NCBI GenBank assembly: GCA_045639045.1
Contig: JAZUCI010000113.1
Span: forward strand, 1 to 5,248
From: SIG402 sp045639045
GTDB lineage: Bacteria > Bacillota > Clostridia > Christensenellales > Borkfalkiaceae
Reading direction: 5' to 3'
Length of the DNA: 5,248 bases
Shown piece after piece: positions 5,200 to 5,248 of this stretch. A program made the position numbers and the translations under genes. A model generated the notes under the pieces. That model was not told the origin of the DNA and made no database searches. It saw only the letters and a program-made list of their open reading frames with translations. Within the stretch, counting starts at the first letter, position 1; every line of letters starts with the position of its first letter.

Positions 5200-5216
5200 G
5201 CACAACAAACAAGGGG
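5194..5216 (-). other. Inverted repeat overlapping the core hairpin (alternative pairing)
   Basis: CCCCTTG (5194-5200) can pair with CAAGGGG (5210-5216) around nine bases. The same CCCCTT is needed for the GAGA-loop hairpin at 5183-5198, so only one of the two can form at a time. Copy 1 lacks this outer repeat and instead pairs CCCCTTATC with the far end of the element. Confidence 0.5.
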
Positions 5217-5219
5217 ATT

Positions 5220-5246
5220 CGCAAGGAGCGTAGCGACGGATTAGCG
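5220..5246 (+). repeat. 27-base direct repeat, copy B
   Basis: Second copy of the repeat at 4968-4994, one mismatch. The sequence ends two bases later, so whether the similarity extends cannot be seen. After the match, copy A reads TGAG and this copy reads AG. Confidence 0.75.
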
Positions 5247-5248
5247 AG

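Noticed and set aside
5036..5224. 62-codon minus-strand frame across repeat copy 2.
   Set aside because: No ribosome binding site was found. The corresponding frame in copy 1 stops just after the core, and the identity between copies is at nucleotide level with RNA-like inverted repeats.
4968..5246. CRISPR array, suggested by a repeated 27-mer.
   Set aside because: Only two copies are present and the spacing is 252 bases, far longer than spacers. The interval is filled with palindromes and no cas gene is visible.

Overview
The window looks like a chromosomal piece of a Bacillota (class Clostridia) genome, probably an uncultured gut-type bacterium. I infer this from the AAGGAG-type ribosome binding sites, the consensus sigma-A promoters (TTGACA-17-TATACT) and three recognisable protein families: a YkpA/YbiT-like ABC-F ATPase, a zinc-motif ROK glucokinase and a GH127-type beta-L-arabinofuranosidase. 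All convincing genes are on the minus strand, so the biological reading order runs from high to low coordinates.

From 1 to about 3750 the sequence is compact and ordinary. The GH127 gene (1762-3678) has its own near-perfect promoter and Shine-Dalgarno and ends at a hairpin plus T-run terminator (1675-1706). Next is a second promoter (1621-1649) and a two-gene unit: ROK kinase (622-1566), a 12-base gap, then the ABC-F gene, which leaves the window at base 1 with 203 codons visible. The sugar logic is simple: the cytoplasmic GH127 enzyme would release a pentose from short oligosaccharides already inside the cell, and the ROK kinase would phosphorylate glucose. No transporter or sugar regulator is visible.

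From about 3760 to 5248 the character changes. A markedly AT-rich island (about 3920-4800) carries a small four-helix membrane protein of unknown function (4049-4534). It has a consensus promoter 180 bases upstream. Two short open stretches flank it and look like C-terminal scraps of decayed genes. One (4549-4653) resembles the end of a DUF6273-like protein.

The island lies between two same-orientation copies of a structured non-coding element (3782-3869 and 5084-5199). They share a 44-base core differing at one base, and that difference keeps a hairpin pairable (G-C to G-U) only in the minus-strand RNA. The second copy is embedded in a run of about seven consecutive hairpins and lies between two copies of a 27-base direct repeat (4968-4994 and 5220-5246). 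On the minus strand, two of the three TCCACC-type ends, which look like tRNA 3' ends, run straight into terminator hairpins. This repeat/RNA element is the best candidate in the window for something undescribed. It may equally be a non-coding interspersed repeat family of this lineage.
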